Shown: piece by piece, positions 27,798 to 36,560 of the stretch | Layout of the letters: each line of letters starts with the position of its first letter | Position numbering within the stretch: the stretch's first letter is position 1 | Origin: Pseudarthrobacter enclensis | GTDB lineage: Bacteria > Actinomycetota > Actinomycetes > Actinomycetales > Micrococcaceae | Reading direction: 5' to 3' | DNA: 64,000 nt | Assembly: GCF_001457025.1 (NCBI RefSeq) | Contig: NZ_KQ758602.1 | Location: forward strand, 358,358-422,357 | Made by a program: the position numbers and the translations under genes | The notes under the pieces: generated by a model | Databases searched by the model: none | What the model was told of the DNA's origin: nothing | What the model saw: only the letters and a program-made list of their open reading frames with translations

Positions 27798-28427
27798 TCA
27801 GTTGCGGGCTGCGACGATGGCCTGGCGGCGGTTCGTCTCGTCCGCGAAGACCGCTTCAGCGGCATCGGCGACGGCGGCAGCCTGGTCACGCGGGATGACC
27901 ACCACGCCGTCGGAGTCGCCGACGATCACGTCGCCGGGCAGGACGGGTACGCCGCCGAAGGCGACGGCGGAGCCCAGCCGGAACGGGCCGTCCTTGTAGG
28001 GGCCGGCGGGCGAAGTAGCCCTGGCGAAGACGGGCATGCCAATCTCACCCAGCGCCTCGGCGTCGCGCGCTGCTCCGTCGAGGGCGAAGCCCGCCACGCC
28101 AAGGTTGATGGCGCGCTCACCGATCAGCTCACCCAGGAGGGCACGCGATTCGTCGCCGCCGCCGGCCACCACAATGACGTCTCCGGGACGGGCCTGCTGC
28201 AAGGCCTGGTGGATGCCCTTGTTGTCGCCGGGGCGGGTCCACACGGTGAAGGCCGGCCCGGCCAGCTTGGCGCCGGGCCAGACGGCCTGGATGGCCGAAT
28301 CCGCGACGCCGAGGCGGTCCATGGCATCGCCGATGTTGGCTGCGGGCAGCTTGGCGAGCCGTTCAATGGTGGCCCGGTCGGGGCGGGCAAAGTCTGCGTC
28401 GGTGGCGTCAATGGCTGGAGTTGTCAT
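27798..28427 (-). CDS. RraA-family aldolase (4-hydroxy-4-methyl-2-oxoglutarate aldolase type)
   Basis: The 209-aa protein has the RraA-like fold: AANIGDAMDRLG at the start, VVAGGGDESRALLGELI and GFALDGAARDAEALGE (the Gly-x-Arg-Asp active-site area), ending VVGDSDGVVVIPRD. Enzymatic members cleave 4-hydroxy-4-methyl-2-oxoglutarate or carboxy-hydroxy-oxoadipate to pyruvate in aromatic-acid degradation; others inhibit RNase E. The operon with acid transporters supports the aldolase or decarboxylase role. Confidence 0.82.
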   Translation of the reverse strand: MTTPAIDATDADFARPDRATIERLAKLPAANIGDAMDRLGVADSAIQAVWPGAKLAGPAFTVWTRPGDNKGIHQALQQARPGDVIVVAGGGDESRALLGELIGERAINLGVAGFALDGAARDAEALGEIGMPVFARATSPAGPYKDGPFRLGSAVAFGGVPVLPGDVIVGDSDGVVVIPRDQAAAVADAAEAVFADETNRRQAIVAARN

Positions 28428-28456
28428 GATGGATCTTTCCGTTCAGGCGTGCGGGG

Positions 28457-29467
28457 TCAGTCTTTTTTCTGGACCAGAGGCAGGACTTCCTTGAAGTCCT
28501 CTTCCTGGCCGGCCCAGAACGTCTTGTAGTCGGCGCCGTTGAGGTAGCTGGTCTGCAGGCCCAGGTCCTTCATCTTCTGGACGACGGCGGGATCCTCAAT
28601 GGCCTTCTCGATGGCGGCTTCGAGCTTCTTGGCAACGTCCTCGGGCAGGCCGGCGGGGGCGGAGTAGCCGCGGGCGGTGCCGGCGGTCAGGTCGTAGCCG
28701 GATTCCTTGAACGTGGGGATGTCCGGCAGCGAGGGTGCGCGTTCTGCGGACATGACGCCGAGGACGCGGGCCTTGCCCTGCTTGCTGAGGTCGTTCACGT
28801 CGCTGACGTTGGCCACGAGGACGTCCACATGCCTGCCGAGGAACGCGGTGGTGGCCTGCGAGGCGCCCTCCGAGAAGTGGACCGGGGCGAATTCCGCGCC
28901 CGTGTTTTCCTGCAGCTGCGCCAGGGCAAAGTGCTCGCCGGTCTGGAGGCCGGTGGTGCTGGCGGTCATGGACTTGGGGTTGGCCTTGGCGGCGTCCAGC
29001 AGGTCCTTGATGGTCTTGTACGGGCTGTCCGGCTGGACGGCGATGACGGTGGGGTCAATGACCTGGCGGCCCAGCGGCTGGAAGCTTTCACGGGTGTACT
29101 TGGCGCCGCGGGACGGGTCCAGGGGTGACACCACCACGGACGGTGATCCGGTGGCGCCGATGGTGTAGCCGTCCGGCTTGGCGCTGGTGAGCTGCGTGTA
29201 GCCGATCTGGCCGCCGGCGCCGGGCTTGTTGATGACCTCGACGTTGGTGCCGAGTTCCTTTTCGAGGACCGGCTGGATGAGCCGCGCGGCCGTGTCCACG
29301 GCTCCGCCGGAACCGAAGGCGACGATGAGGTCGATGGACTTGCCCTTCTTCGGGAAGTCGCTGGCTGCACCGGCGGCGCCGGTGGCTCCGGGGTTGGCAC
29401 CGCAGCCGGTGAGTCCGATCAGGGAAGCCGCGGCGAGGGCGGCGGCGAGGCGCAAACGGGTTTTCAT
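28457..29467 (-). CDS. tctC: TctC/Bug-family tricarboxylate-binding lipoprotein
   Basis: The 336-aa precursor has a lipoprotein signal (LIGLTGC, Cys about 22) and the TctC pattern SIDLIVAFGSGGAVDTAARLIQPVLE, then VINKPGAGGQIGYTQL and the conserved SPLDPSRGAKYTRESF region. It captures a carboxylate for the TctAB permease encoded upstream. The ribosome-binding site AAAGGAGAAG is strong, as expected for an abundant binding protein. Confidence 0.9.
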   Translation of the reverse strand: MKTRLRLAAALAAASLIGLTGCGANPGATGAAGAASDFPKKGKSIDLIVAFGSGGAVDTAARLIQPVLEKELGTNVEVINKPGAGGQIGYTQLTSAKPDGYTIGATGSPSVVVSPLDPSRGAKYTRESFQPLGRQVIDPTVIAVQPDSPYKTIKDLLDAAKANPKSMTASTTGLQTGEHFALAQLQENTGAEFAPVHFSEGASQATTAFLGRHVDVLVANVSDVNDLSKQGKARVLGVMSAERAPSLPDIPTFKESGYDLTAGTARGYSAPAGLPEDVAKKLEAAIEKAIEDPAVVQKMKDLGLQTSYLNGADYKTFWAGQEEDFKEVLPLVQKKD

Positions 29468-29517
29468 GGTTCTTCTCCTTTGAAGGTGGGGATGGAAGTG
29501 CTTGGGGTGCGGGCGGA

Positions 29518-31020
29518 TTACGTTTCGGGGTCTTCGTTCAGGGCCTTGGGCTTGCGGAGCTTGAGCAGCGGGCTGAAGACGATCAGCAGGCCCAGTCCGA
29601 TCAGGACCGCGGAGATGGGACGGCTGGTGAAGATGCTGAAGTCACCCTGGGAGATTTCGAGGGATTCGCGCAGTGACCGTTCCATCAGCGGGCCGAGGAC
29701 CAGCGTCAGCACCATGGGCGCCAGCGGGATGTCCAGGTGCCGGAGGGCCAGGCCCAGAAGGCCGAAGCCGATCATCACGAAAACATCGAAAACGCTGAAG
29801 TTGATGGTGTAGGCGCCGATCACCATGAACAGCAGGATCAGGGCGGTGAGGATCGACGACGGGACGCGGAGGATGGACGTCCAGAGCCCCACGAGCGGGA
29901 CGTTGAGCAGGAGCAGGATCAGGTTGCCGATGAAGAGGCTGGCGATGATGGCCCAGGCAATCTCGGAGTTCTCCGTGAAAAGGGTGGGACCCGGGGTGAG
30001 GCCCTGCTGCAGGAAGGCGCCCATCAGCACAGCGATGGTTGGTGAGGCCGGGATGCCCAGGGTGAACAGCGGGATGAGGGCCGCGTTGGCGTGGGCGTTG
30101 TTGGCCGTTTCGGGGCCGGCGACGCCTTCGATGGCGCCCTTGCCCAGTTGGTGGCGGTTGCGGGAGAACTTCTTTTCCGCGCCGTAGGACAGCAGGGAGG
30201 AGACGGAGCCGGTCATGCCGGGGATGAGGCCCAGGCCGAACCCGATGCCTGTGCCGCGGGCCATCGCCGGAGCACTGCGGAGCCATTCCTTGCCGGTGGG
30301 CAGCAGCGAGCGCAGGTTGGGTGCGTGCACCGCGGCGGGCTGGTCGCCCTTGCGGTAGGACAGGAGTTCGGAGAGGCCGAAGACGCCCACAATCACGGCG
30401 ACGAAGCTGACGCCGTCCAGGAGCCGGTCCATGCCGAAAGTGAAGCGCGGGGCACCGGCCACGGGGTCGATGCCCACCATGGAGATCAGCAGGCCCAAGG
30501 CGCCGGAGATGACGGCCTTGACCATGGATTTGCCGGCCAGGGCCACCAGGAGCGAGATGCCCACCACCATCAGGGCGAAGAATTCCGGCGGACCGACCAG
30601 CAGGCCGAGTTCACCGAGTGGTTTGGCGGCTGCCACCAGGCCGAGCGTGGCGATGGTGCCGCCCACGAAGGACCCAACGGCGGCGATGGTCAGGGCAGCG
30701 CCGGCCTTGCCGATCTTGGTCATGGCATAGCCGTCGATGGTGGTGATGGCGGAGGCCGCTTCTCCGGGGGTGTTCAGCAGCACGCTGGTGATGGTTCCCC
30801 CGTAGGCGGTGCCGTAGAAGATAGCACAGAGCATGATGATCGCCCCGGTGGCATCCATGTTCAGGGTGAGCGGGATGAGCAGGGCCACGCCGGCCACAGG
30901 GCCGATGCCCGGCAGCACGCCGATGATGGTGCCCAGCAGGCAGCCCAGGAAGGCGAACAGCAGGTTCTGCCAGGTCATGGCGGCCGCGAAGCCGTTGAGG
31001 AGTTCGTTGAGGGTATCCAC
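29518..31020 (-). CDS. tctA: TctA-family permease (tripartite tricarboxylate transporter large subunit)
   Basis: The 500-aa protein has twelve hydrophobic segments and the TctA signature GVLPGIGPVAGVALLIPLT near residue 37, repeated as FGLGLIPGMTGSVSSLLSYG in the second half, with YGTAYGGTITSVLLNTPGE between. It starts at GTG 31020, two bases after the tctB stop, and is followed by tctC. Together they form a sodium- or proton-driven carboxylate importer. Confidence 0.92.
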   Translation of the reverse strand: MDTLNELLNGFAAAMTWQNLLFAFLGCLLGTIIGVLPGIGPVAGVALLIPLTLNMDATGAIIMLCAIFYGTAYGGTITSVLLNTPGEAASAITTIDGYAMTKIGKAGAALTIAAVGSFVGGTIATLGLVAAAKPLGELGLLVGPPEFFALMVVGISLLVALAGKSMVKAVISGALGLLISMVGIDPVAGAPRFTFGMDRLLDGVSFVAVIVGVFGLSELLSYRKGDQPAAVHAPNLRSLLPTGKEWLRSAPAMARGTGIGFGLGLIPGMTGSVSSLLSYGAEKKFSRNRHQLGKGAIEGVAGPETANNAHANAALIPLFTLGIPASPTIAVLMGAFLQQGLTPGPTLFTENSEIAWAIIASLFIGNLILLLLNVPLVGLWTSILRVPSSILTALILLFMVIGAYTINFSVFDVFVMIGFGLLGLALRHLDIPLAPMVLTLVLGPLMERSLRESLEISQGDFSIFTSRPISAVLIGLGLLIVFSPLLKLRKPKALNEDPET

Positions 31021-31022
31021 GT

Positions 31023-31532
31023 CTAGAGTCCGATCGCGTTCAGGAAGGGAATGGTGGAGACAGGCAGGGCGACGTTCAGGCCGTAGTTGAAGGCGTAGAA
31101 CGCTCCGAAGCTGCCGGCCACCGCGATGATCAGCGAGGACACCCAGGTCCGGCGGCCGCGCACCTTGAGGTGGTACAGCAGAAACGCGAACATGCTCAGC
31201 TGGAAGCCGATCAGGTCCATGACAGCCGCGAGGAGCACCAGGCTGACGACGACGGCGATCACCAGTCCGCGGTCAACGCCGGCGGCCGTTTCGCTGGGGT
31301 TGCGGAGTTCCTGGAGCAGCCAGAGGAGGGCCATGGCGGCGAGGACGGCGCCCATGGCGAAGGGGAAGAGGCCCGGACCCGGGCCGAGGGAAGTCCACAG
31401 CCCGAGGCTGATGGAGCTGACCAGGACGTAGACGCCCACGGCGGCAAAAGCGCCGATGCCCGCCAGCACGGTGGGGGCTACCCGTGCCGTTTTTCCGGTC
31501 CCGGGTGGGGAGGTCACTGACTCCGTTGTCAT
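31023..31532 (-). CDS. tctB: TctB-family small permease subunit
   Basis: The 169-aa protein has four predicted membrane helices in the TctB arrangement (GLWTSLGPGPGLFPFAMGAVLA between helices 1 and 2). The start at 31532 (MTTESVTS) follows AAAAGGAATTCC. It is the first gene of the eight-gene leftward operon. Confidence 0.87.
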   Translation of the reverse strand: MTTESVTSPPGTGKTARVAPTVLAGIGAFAAVGVYVLVSSISLGLWTSLGPGPGLFPFAMGAVLAAMALLWLLQELRNPSETAAGVDRGLVIAVVVSLVLLAAVMDLIGFQLSMFAFLLYHLKVRGRRTWVSSLIIAVAGSFGAFYAFNYGLNVALPVSTIPFLNAIGL

Positions 31533-31564
31533 GGAATTCCTTTTCACTGCGCGTCATTGCTTTT

Positions 31565-31578
31565 CACAGAATGAAACT
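31565..31578. promoter_or_regulatory. Candidate IclR site 1 (AGAATGAAA)
   Basis: CACAGAATGAAACT repeats, with few differences, the ACATAGAATGAAAG sequence at 31638-31651. This copy lies in the tctB leader, between promoter and ribosome-binding site. Confidence 0.4.
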
Positions 31579-31595
31579 ATATTGCGTACTGAGAA

Positions 31596-31624
31596 ATAGT
31601 GACAGGAGACACACGCACTGTCAA
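31596..31624 (-). promoter_or_regulatory. Promoter of the tct operon
   Basis: On the minus strand TTGACA (31619-31624) is followed after 17 bases by CACTAT (31596-31601), a good -35 and weak -10, about 64 bases before the tctB start. The weak -10 would fit regulated expression. Confidence 0.5.
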
Positions 31625-31637
31625 GCGCAAGGAACTT

Positions 31638-31651
31638 ACATAGAATGAAAG
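31638..31651. promoter_or_regulatory. Candidate IclR site 2 overlapping the leaderless iclR promoter
   Basis: ACATAGAATGAAAG contains TAGAAT (31641-31646) exactly six bases before ATG 31653, so the second copy of the repeat is also the probable -10 box of iclR. Binding here would autoregulate the gene. Confidence 0.45.
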
Positions 31652-31652
31652 A

Positions 31653-32453
31653 ATGGCGACGACGACTTCCCCCACGGCCGGCCCGGCAGAAGAGGGCCCC
31701 AAGTCCTCCAACATGCGTTCACTGTCCAGGGCCATGGAGGTCTTTGCTGAACTGCAGCGGGCAGAACGGCCGCAGCGGCTCAGCGACCTGGCGCGGAACT
31801 GCGGCATGAGCCTGCCCACTACGCTGAGGATCCTCCGGGTGCTGCAGGATTTCGGCATGGTCAGCCAGAAGGACAAGTCCTACCGGATCGGCCCCGCTGT
31901 GCTCCCGGCAGCCAAGAGTTTCCTGGAGAACGATCCCCTGGCGGTGGCGGGCCGGCCGGTTCTGCAGCAGCTGGCCACCCAGACGGGCATGTCGGTTTCG
32001 CTGCATACCAGGCTGGGGTTTGAGCGCATCCTGGTGGCGCGCGTCCAAGGCGAAGCGCCCATGCAGTACGACTTGCCGCTGGGTAAACGCCTGCCCCTGA
32101 CCCGCGGTGCTGCGGGAAAGATCCTGATTGCGGGCGCCCCTGACGCTGAACTTGAACAGGTAGTGGCTGCAGCAATCGCCTCCGGTCACGAGGACCAGGG
32201 ATTCACGGTCCAGGAACTTCGGTCACGGTTGCCCGAACCCGGCTGTGACTACGCCTATTCTGCGAATGAGCGCGTGATTGGCGTGCTCTCCGTAGGGGTG
32301 GCCCTAACGAACCGGGAGGGCCGCGCCAACGAATCAATGGCACTGAACTGCCCGGCGGAGGCGACGACCGAGGAGAAAATCAAGGCCAACGTCCCCGAAC
32401 TGCGCCGCGCCGCAAGCCGGCTCTCCGAACTGCTCGAGGGCTCCGTCTACTGA
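31653..32453 (+). CDS. IclR-family regulator of the tct operon
   Basis: The 266-aa protein has an IclR winged helix (RLSDLARNCGMSLPTTLRILRVLQDFGMV) and effector domain (LTRGAAGKILIAG; C-terminal VIGVLSVGVAL). It is divergent from tctB, sharing a 120-base intergenic region with two candidate sites. It likely responds to the imported acid or a pathway intermediate. Translation probably starts leaderless at 31653. Confidence 0.88.
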   Translation: MATTTSPTAGPAEEGPKSSNMRSLSRAMEVFAELQRAERPQRLSDLARNCGMSLPTTLRILRVLQDFGMVSQKDKSYRIGPAVLPAAKSFLENDPLAVAGRPVLQQLATQTGMSVSLHTRLGFERILVARVQGEAPMQYDLPLGKRLPLTRGAAGKILIAGAPDAELEQVVAAAIASGHEDQGFTVQELRSRLPEPGCDYAYSANERVIGVLSVGVALTNREGRANESMALNCPAEATTEEKIKANVPELRRAASRLSELLEGSVY

Positions 32454-32480
32454 GCAGAGTGGCGCCGCCGCAAAATGTAC

Positions 32481-32587
32481 GACGGCGTCACGCACGGCAC
32501 ACTTTCGCCTCGCCGCCGGCGGGGAAACCGCGGAAACCCGGTCCTCCGCCGTCGGCCGTCCCCTGAAAGCGTGCCCGGCGTGACGCT
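32481..32587. repeat. 107-bp interspersed structured repeat, copy B
   Basis: Second copy of the element at 18844-18950, same orientation and identical length. Terminal inverted repeats GCGTCACGC and GCGTGACGC are intact; the outer stem has two mismatches and then pairs again (GGCAC / GTGCC). It lies between the convergent iclR and FAD-monooxygenase genes and its last two bases belong to the monooxygenase stop codon. Confidence 0.75.
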
Positions 32588-34079
32588 ACCGCGCCGCCAA
32601 AGGCCCGAACCAGGTGCGGAGCGCCTCGGCGAGACCAGACGCGGTTCCCTCCCCCACCCACGCCACGTAGCCGTCCGGGCGGACCAGGACGGCCGACGGC
32701 GGAGCAACGGTTCCGAGGACCGGCAGCTCCCACTCCCCGCCGTACACTGCGTCCACCAGCTGGACCGCCGGCGGAAGGGGTAGGGAGTCAAAGGTGCCCG
32801 CGGCGCCGAGATTCAGCAGGACCGGCCGTGCGGTGTGCAGCAGCGTGTACATCCGCAGGCGTCCGGCCGGAGTCTCCAGGTCCAGGTCCGGCATCCGGCG
32901 TCCCAGCAGCGGGTGGCCCTCGCCGAGGTGGTAGTGGACGTCCAGGCCTGACTGCATGCCGGCGAACCGGCGGCGCGGCTCCTCCATGCCCAGCAGCTCG
33001 GCCAGCACCTCGCCCGCGGCGGCGATCCTGGGGTCCGGGCGGCGCAGCACCGACTGGGCCATGGTGTTGCGCAGGACCCGGGCCGCCACGGGATGGCGCT
33101 CGGCGTGATACGTGTCCAGGAGGCTCTCCGGTGACGTCCCCTGGAGCACCTGCGCCAGCTTCCAGCCCAGGTTCACGGCGTCCTGGACGCCGATGTTCAG
33201 GCCCTGGCCACCGTCGGGCGCATGGATGTGCGCCGCGTCCCCGGCCAGGAGGATGCGGCTCCTGCGGTAGGTGGCGGCTTGCCGGGTGGCGTCCGTGAAC
33301 CGGGTAATCCAGGTAGGGCTGTGGGCGCCGTAGTCGGTTCCGCACACGGCGGTGAGGGCCGCGCTCAGGTCCGCCAGGGTGGGATCTCCGGCGCCCACCT
33401 GCTCCTCTGTGACCATGACCGCCACCGGGCCGCTGTCCGCGTACACCACCCTGTCGTCCTGGATGGTGTACTCACGCCGGCCGAAGGAGTGGATGCCGAA
33501 CGGATTCTTATGGACGCCGAACTCCGGCTGCCCGGTCATCTCCACTTCGGCGATCAGCGCGCTGGTGGTGGGATCCCAGCCGGGAAATTCGATGCCCGCA
33601 GCCTTCCGCACAAGGCTGCGGCCGCCGTCGCACCCTACAACGAAGTCCGCCTGCAGCGTCCGGCCGTCCGCAAGGGAGACCTCGACGCCGGCGCCGTCCT
33701 GCGCAACGCCCGTCACCTCGGCACCGCGGTGGAAGGCCACGGGCAGCTCCTCCACCCAGCCGGCCAGGATGCGCTCGATGTGGTTCTGCCACAGCCCGAG
33801 CCCGTACGGGTGGCGGGTGGGAAATCCGGTGAGGTCGAAGCGGGCGCCGGCAAACCCCGCCACCTGGGCCACCTGCCCTTCGGCGAGGAACCGCTCCGCA
33901 ATGCCCCGCTGGTCCAGCACCTCGATGGTGCGGGCATGGAGGCCGCCTGCCCGCGCCCCCGCGAGCTCCTGGCTGGGACGCCGCTCCACCACTGCCACAT
34001 CCACCCCGGCAAGTCCCAGCTCCCCCGCCAGCATGAGCCCGGTGGGCCCGCTACCCACAATCACTGCCTGCTGCTTCAT
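32586..34079 (-). CDS. FAD-dependent aromatic monooxygenase
   Basis: The 497-aa flavoprotein has the class-A hydroxylase motifs: GSGPTGLMLAGELGLAGVDVAVVER (dinucleotide fold), VGCDGGRSLVRKAAG (DG motif) and ILLAGDAAHIHAPDGGQGLNIGVQDAVNLGWKL (GD motif). The C-terminal thioredoxin-like domain is present, as in phenol or polyketide hydroxylases. It inserts one oxygen into an aromatic substrate using NAD(P)H. The start at 34079 (MKQQAVIVGSG) is placed just before the FAD motif; the frame upstream adds about 31 residues without support. It stands alone. Confidence 0.88.
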   Translation of the reverse strand: MKQQAVIVGSGPTGLMLAGELGLAGVDVAVVERRPSQELAGARAGGLHARTIEVLDQRGIAERFLAEGQVAQVAGFAGARFDLTGFPTRHPYGLGLWQNHIERILAGWVEELPVAFHRGAEVTGVAQDGAGVEVSLADGRTLQADFVVGCDGGRSLVRKAAGIEFPGWDPTTSALIAEVEMTGQPEFGVHKNPFGIHSFGRREYTIQDDRVVYADSGPVAVMVTEEQVGAGDPTLADLSAALTAVCGTDYGAHSPTWITRFTDATRQAATYRRSRILLAGDAAHIHAPDGGQGLNIGVQDAVNLGWKLAQVLQGTSPESLLDTYHAERHPVAARVLRNTMAQSVLRRPDPRIAAAGEVLAELLGMEEPRRRFAGMQSGLDVHYHLGEGHPLLGRRMPDLDLETPAGRLRMYTLLHTARPVLLNLGAAGTFDSLPLPPAVQLVDAVYGGEWELPVLGTVAPPSAVLVRPDGYVAWVGEGTASGLAEALRTWFGPLAAR

Positions 34080-34219
34080 CCGGCTCCCCGTTCTCCCGCA
34101 ACCGCGCCGATGCTGCGGCCTCCGGCGAACGATTATCCGCGCCTTCCGGGGCCTTGCCGCAAGCCCCACCACGGGGGATACAGTGGAAATACAGGAGGTG
34201 CCCGTCAGGGCAATGAAAA

Positions 34220-34260
34220 AGGGCCTGGACGGAGAGCTGCAATCTCCCCGTCCAGGCCCT
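34220..34260 (-). terminator. Terminator of the hydroxyacid dehydrogenase gene
   Basis: A perfect 13-bp stem (AGGGCCTGGACGG / CCGTCCAGGCCCT) lies just past the stop at 34271 and is followed on the minus strand by a run of Ts (CTTTTTCATTG). Confidence 0.85.
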
Positions 34261-34270
34261 GGTCATTTTC

Positions 34271-35230
34271 CTAGCGGATCGGCGTGGCCGGCCGTTCCCC
34301 GCTCAGCACGGCGAGGGCATTGTCGGCGGCAAGCATCGCCATCGCGGTGCGCGTTTCCACCGTTGCGGAGCCGAGGTGCGGCAGCAAGGCCACGTTGTCG
34401 AGCCCGAGCAGTCCGGGGTGGACCTGGGGCTCCTTCTCGTAGACGTCCAGGCCGGCTCCGGCGATTCCGCCGTCTCGAAGCGCGGCCGCGAGGGCTGCTT
34501 CGTCGACGATGGGTCCGCGCGCGGTGTTGACCAGATACGCGGTGTCCTTCATGGCGGCCAGTTGCTCGGCGCCGATCAGGTGGTGCGTCGCAGGCCCGTA
34601 CGGGCAGTGCAGGGAAACGACGTCGGAAATGGCCAGCAGCTCGTCGAGGTCAACCCTGCGGGCGCTGAGTTCTTCGGCGATGGCGGGGTCGATTTCGCTG
34701 CGGGACTGGTAGACGATTTCCATGCCGAAGGCCTTTGCGCGGCGTGCTGTGGCCTGGCCGATGCCGCCCATGCCCACCACGCCCAGGGTCTTGCCCTGCA
34801 GGCTGGAGCCGAGCAGGAAGAACATGCCCCACTTCCACGCTTCGCCGGAACGGATGAGCCGCTCGCCCTCGCCGAGCCGGCGGGTGGCCATCAGGATGAG
34901 GCTCAGGGCGATGTCCGCCGTGGCGTCGGTGAGCACGCCGGGGGTATTGGTGGCGATGACGCCGCGTTCGGCGCAGGCCGGCACGTCGATGTTGTCGTAG
35001 CCGACCGCGACGTTCGCGACGACCTTGAGCTGCGGGCCTGCGGCGTCCAGCAGTTCGGCGTCGACGCGCTCGGTGAGCAGGCTGACGATGCCGTCTGCCC
35101 CGGCTACCCGGCGCAGGAGCTCCTCACGGCTGATCGATTCCGGACCGGCCCAGGCGTCCACCTCATGCTCGGCACGAAGCTTTTCAACGGCTGCTTCGGG
35201 AATACGCCCCGTGACGACGACGCGGCTCAC
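34271..35230 (-). CDS. D-2-hydroxyacid dehydrogenase (glyoxylate/hydroxypyruvate reductase type)
   Basis: The 319-aa enzyme has the NAD-binding motif GVVGMGGIGQATARRAKAFGMEI and catalytic Arg, Glu and His positions in NTARGPIVDEAAL, GAGLDVYEKEP and LLPHLGSATVETR. It reduces glyoxylate, hydroxypyruvate or a similar 2-oxoacid. I take GTG 35230 as the start because it overlaps the TGA of the aminotransferase (GTGA); an ATG five codons upstream is the alternative. Coupling to an aminotransferase suggests sequential amino acid - oxoacid - hydroxyacid conversion. Confidence 0.87.
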   Translation of the reverse strand: MSRVVVTGRIPEAAVEKLRAEHEVDAWAGPESISREELLRRVAGADGIVSLLTERVDAELLDAAGPQLKVVANVAVGYDNIDVPACAERGVIATNTPGVLTDATADIALSLILMATRRLGEGERLIRSGEAWKWGMFFLLGSSLQGKTLGVVGMGGIGQATARRAKAFGMEIVYQSRSEIDPAIAEELSARRVDLDELLAISDVVSLHCPYGPATHHLIGAEQLAAMKDTAYLVNTARGPIVDEAALAAALRDGGIAGAGLDVYEKEPQVHPGLLGLDNVALLPHLGSATVETRTAMAMLAADNALAVLSGERPATPIR

Positions 35231-36426
35231 GCCGTCTCGATCCACTGGCGCAGGCGGCCGAGGCCTTCACGGATGTTGGCGACGTCAATGCCGGAGTAGG
35301 CGAGCCGGATGTACTGGCGCTCCTCGCCGGGCAGCCGGCGGCCGAAGTGTTCACGCGTGCAGAAGGAGACGCCGGTCTTGTACAGCGCTTCGGTGGCAAA
35401 ATCGCCGACTGCCGTGAAGCCCATCCGGTCCATGGCTTCCGTGACGTCCGGGAACAGGTAGAAGGTGGACTGCGGCACGGCGACGTGCATGCCCGGGATG
35501 GCGTTCACAAGATCGCAGGCTGCGTCCCGGCGTTGCTTCAGGATGTCCAGCATCTGCTGCACCGGCTCCTGGGGGCCGCGGAGCGCCTCGATGCCGGCCC
35601 ACTGGACATAGTGGGTGGTGCAGGATTCGTCGTTGGTGTTGAGCGTGCTGAGCACCTTGGCGATTTCCAGCGGCGCGACGGCGCAGCCGAGGCGCGAACC
35701 GGTCATGGCGAACTTCTTGCTGAAGGTGTAGAGGATAACGGTGCGTTCGGCCATGCCGGGCAGGGACGCGATCGACTGCGAAACGCCTTCATAGCGCGTC
35801 TCGAAGTAGGCCTCGTCAGAGAGGACCCAGAGATCGTGTTCCTGGGCGATCTGCGCGATGGCCTCCCGTTCCGCGGCGGTCGACTCTGCCGAGATCGGGT
35901 TCTGCAGGTCGTTGTAGATGATGGCCACGGTCTGATCGGTGATGGAGGCGCGCACCTGGTCGAGGTCGATCGCGAAGCCGGACTCGGTGGGCACGTAGCG
36001 ATAGGGCACCGCGTTGCCGCCCAGGTACTCGATCTGGGATTCGTAGATGGGAAAACCAGGGTTCGGGTAGAGCACGTCCTGGCCGGGGTTCATGACTGCC
36101 TGGAGGAACTTGGTGATCACGGGCTTGCCGCCGGTCATCACCACCACGTTGTCAGGGGAGAACGTCATGCCGCGGCGCGAGCCGAGGTCCTCGGCGAGGG
36201 CTTCGCGCAGCTGCGGGATGCCGGGGCCGGGGCAGTAGCCCGTGTAACCGTCGGCGATCGCCTTGTTCATGGCCTCCACGATGTGCGGGGCGGTTGGAAT
36301 GTTGATGTCGCCCAGGTGGAAGGGGTACACGAGGTTCCCCTGCGCCTTCCAGGACGCCGCGGCCTGCGCGACGCTGAAAGCAGTTTCCGTGCCCAGCCGT
36401 TCAAGACGGTGCGCGAGTTGCTGCAT
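35227..36426 (-). CDS. PLP-dependent class I/II aminotransferase
   Basis: The 399-aa enzyme follows the aspartate-aminotransferase fold: PGIPQLREALA near residue 70, the NDLQNPISAES substrate-side motif, DEAYFETRY for the PLP-binding Asp/Tyr, and the Schiff-base Lys in YTFSKKFAMTGSRLG. NDLQNP replaces the usual NxPxNPTG, which marks a divergent subgroup. It is first in an operon with the hydroxyacid dehydrogenase. GAGGAG lies upstream of the ATG. Confidence 0.9.
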   Translation of the reverse strand: MQQLAHRLERLGTETAFSVAQAAASWKAQGNLVYPFHLGDINIPTAPHIVEAMNKAIADGYTGYCPGPGIPQLREALAEDLGSRRGMTFSPDNVVVMTGGKPVITKFLQAVMNPGQDVLYPNPGFPIYESQIEYLGGNAVPYRYVPTESGFAIDLDQVRASITDQTVAIIYNDLQNPISAESTAAEREAIAQIAQEHDLWVLSDEAYFETRYEGVSQSIASLPGMAERTVILYTFSKKFAMTGSRLGCAVAPLEIAKVLSTLNTNDESCTTHYVQWAGIEALRGPQEPVQQMLDILKQRRDAACDLVNAIPGMHVAVPQSTFYLFPDVTEAMDRMGFTAVGDFATEALYKTGVSFCTREHFGRRLPGEERQYIRLAYSGIDVANIREGLGRLRQWIETA

Positions 36427-36560
36427 GCTGTTCTACTCCTCATCGAGATGACGATCATCCACTCCGCACTCCATCCGGAAGGGGCGGAGGCGGGGTGCGG
36501 AAGCGGCAAGGTCCATCAGGCCGACCCTCCAGGCATCGGAGGAATTCGGTCTAATATAAC

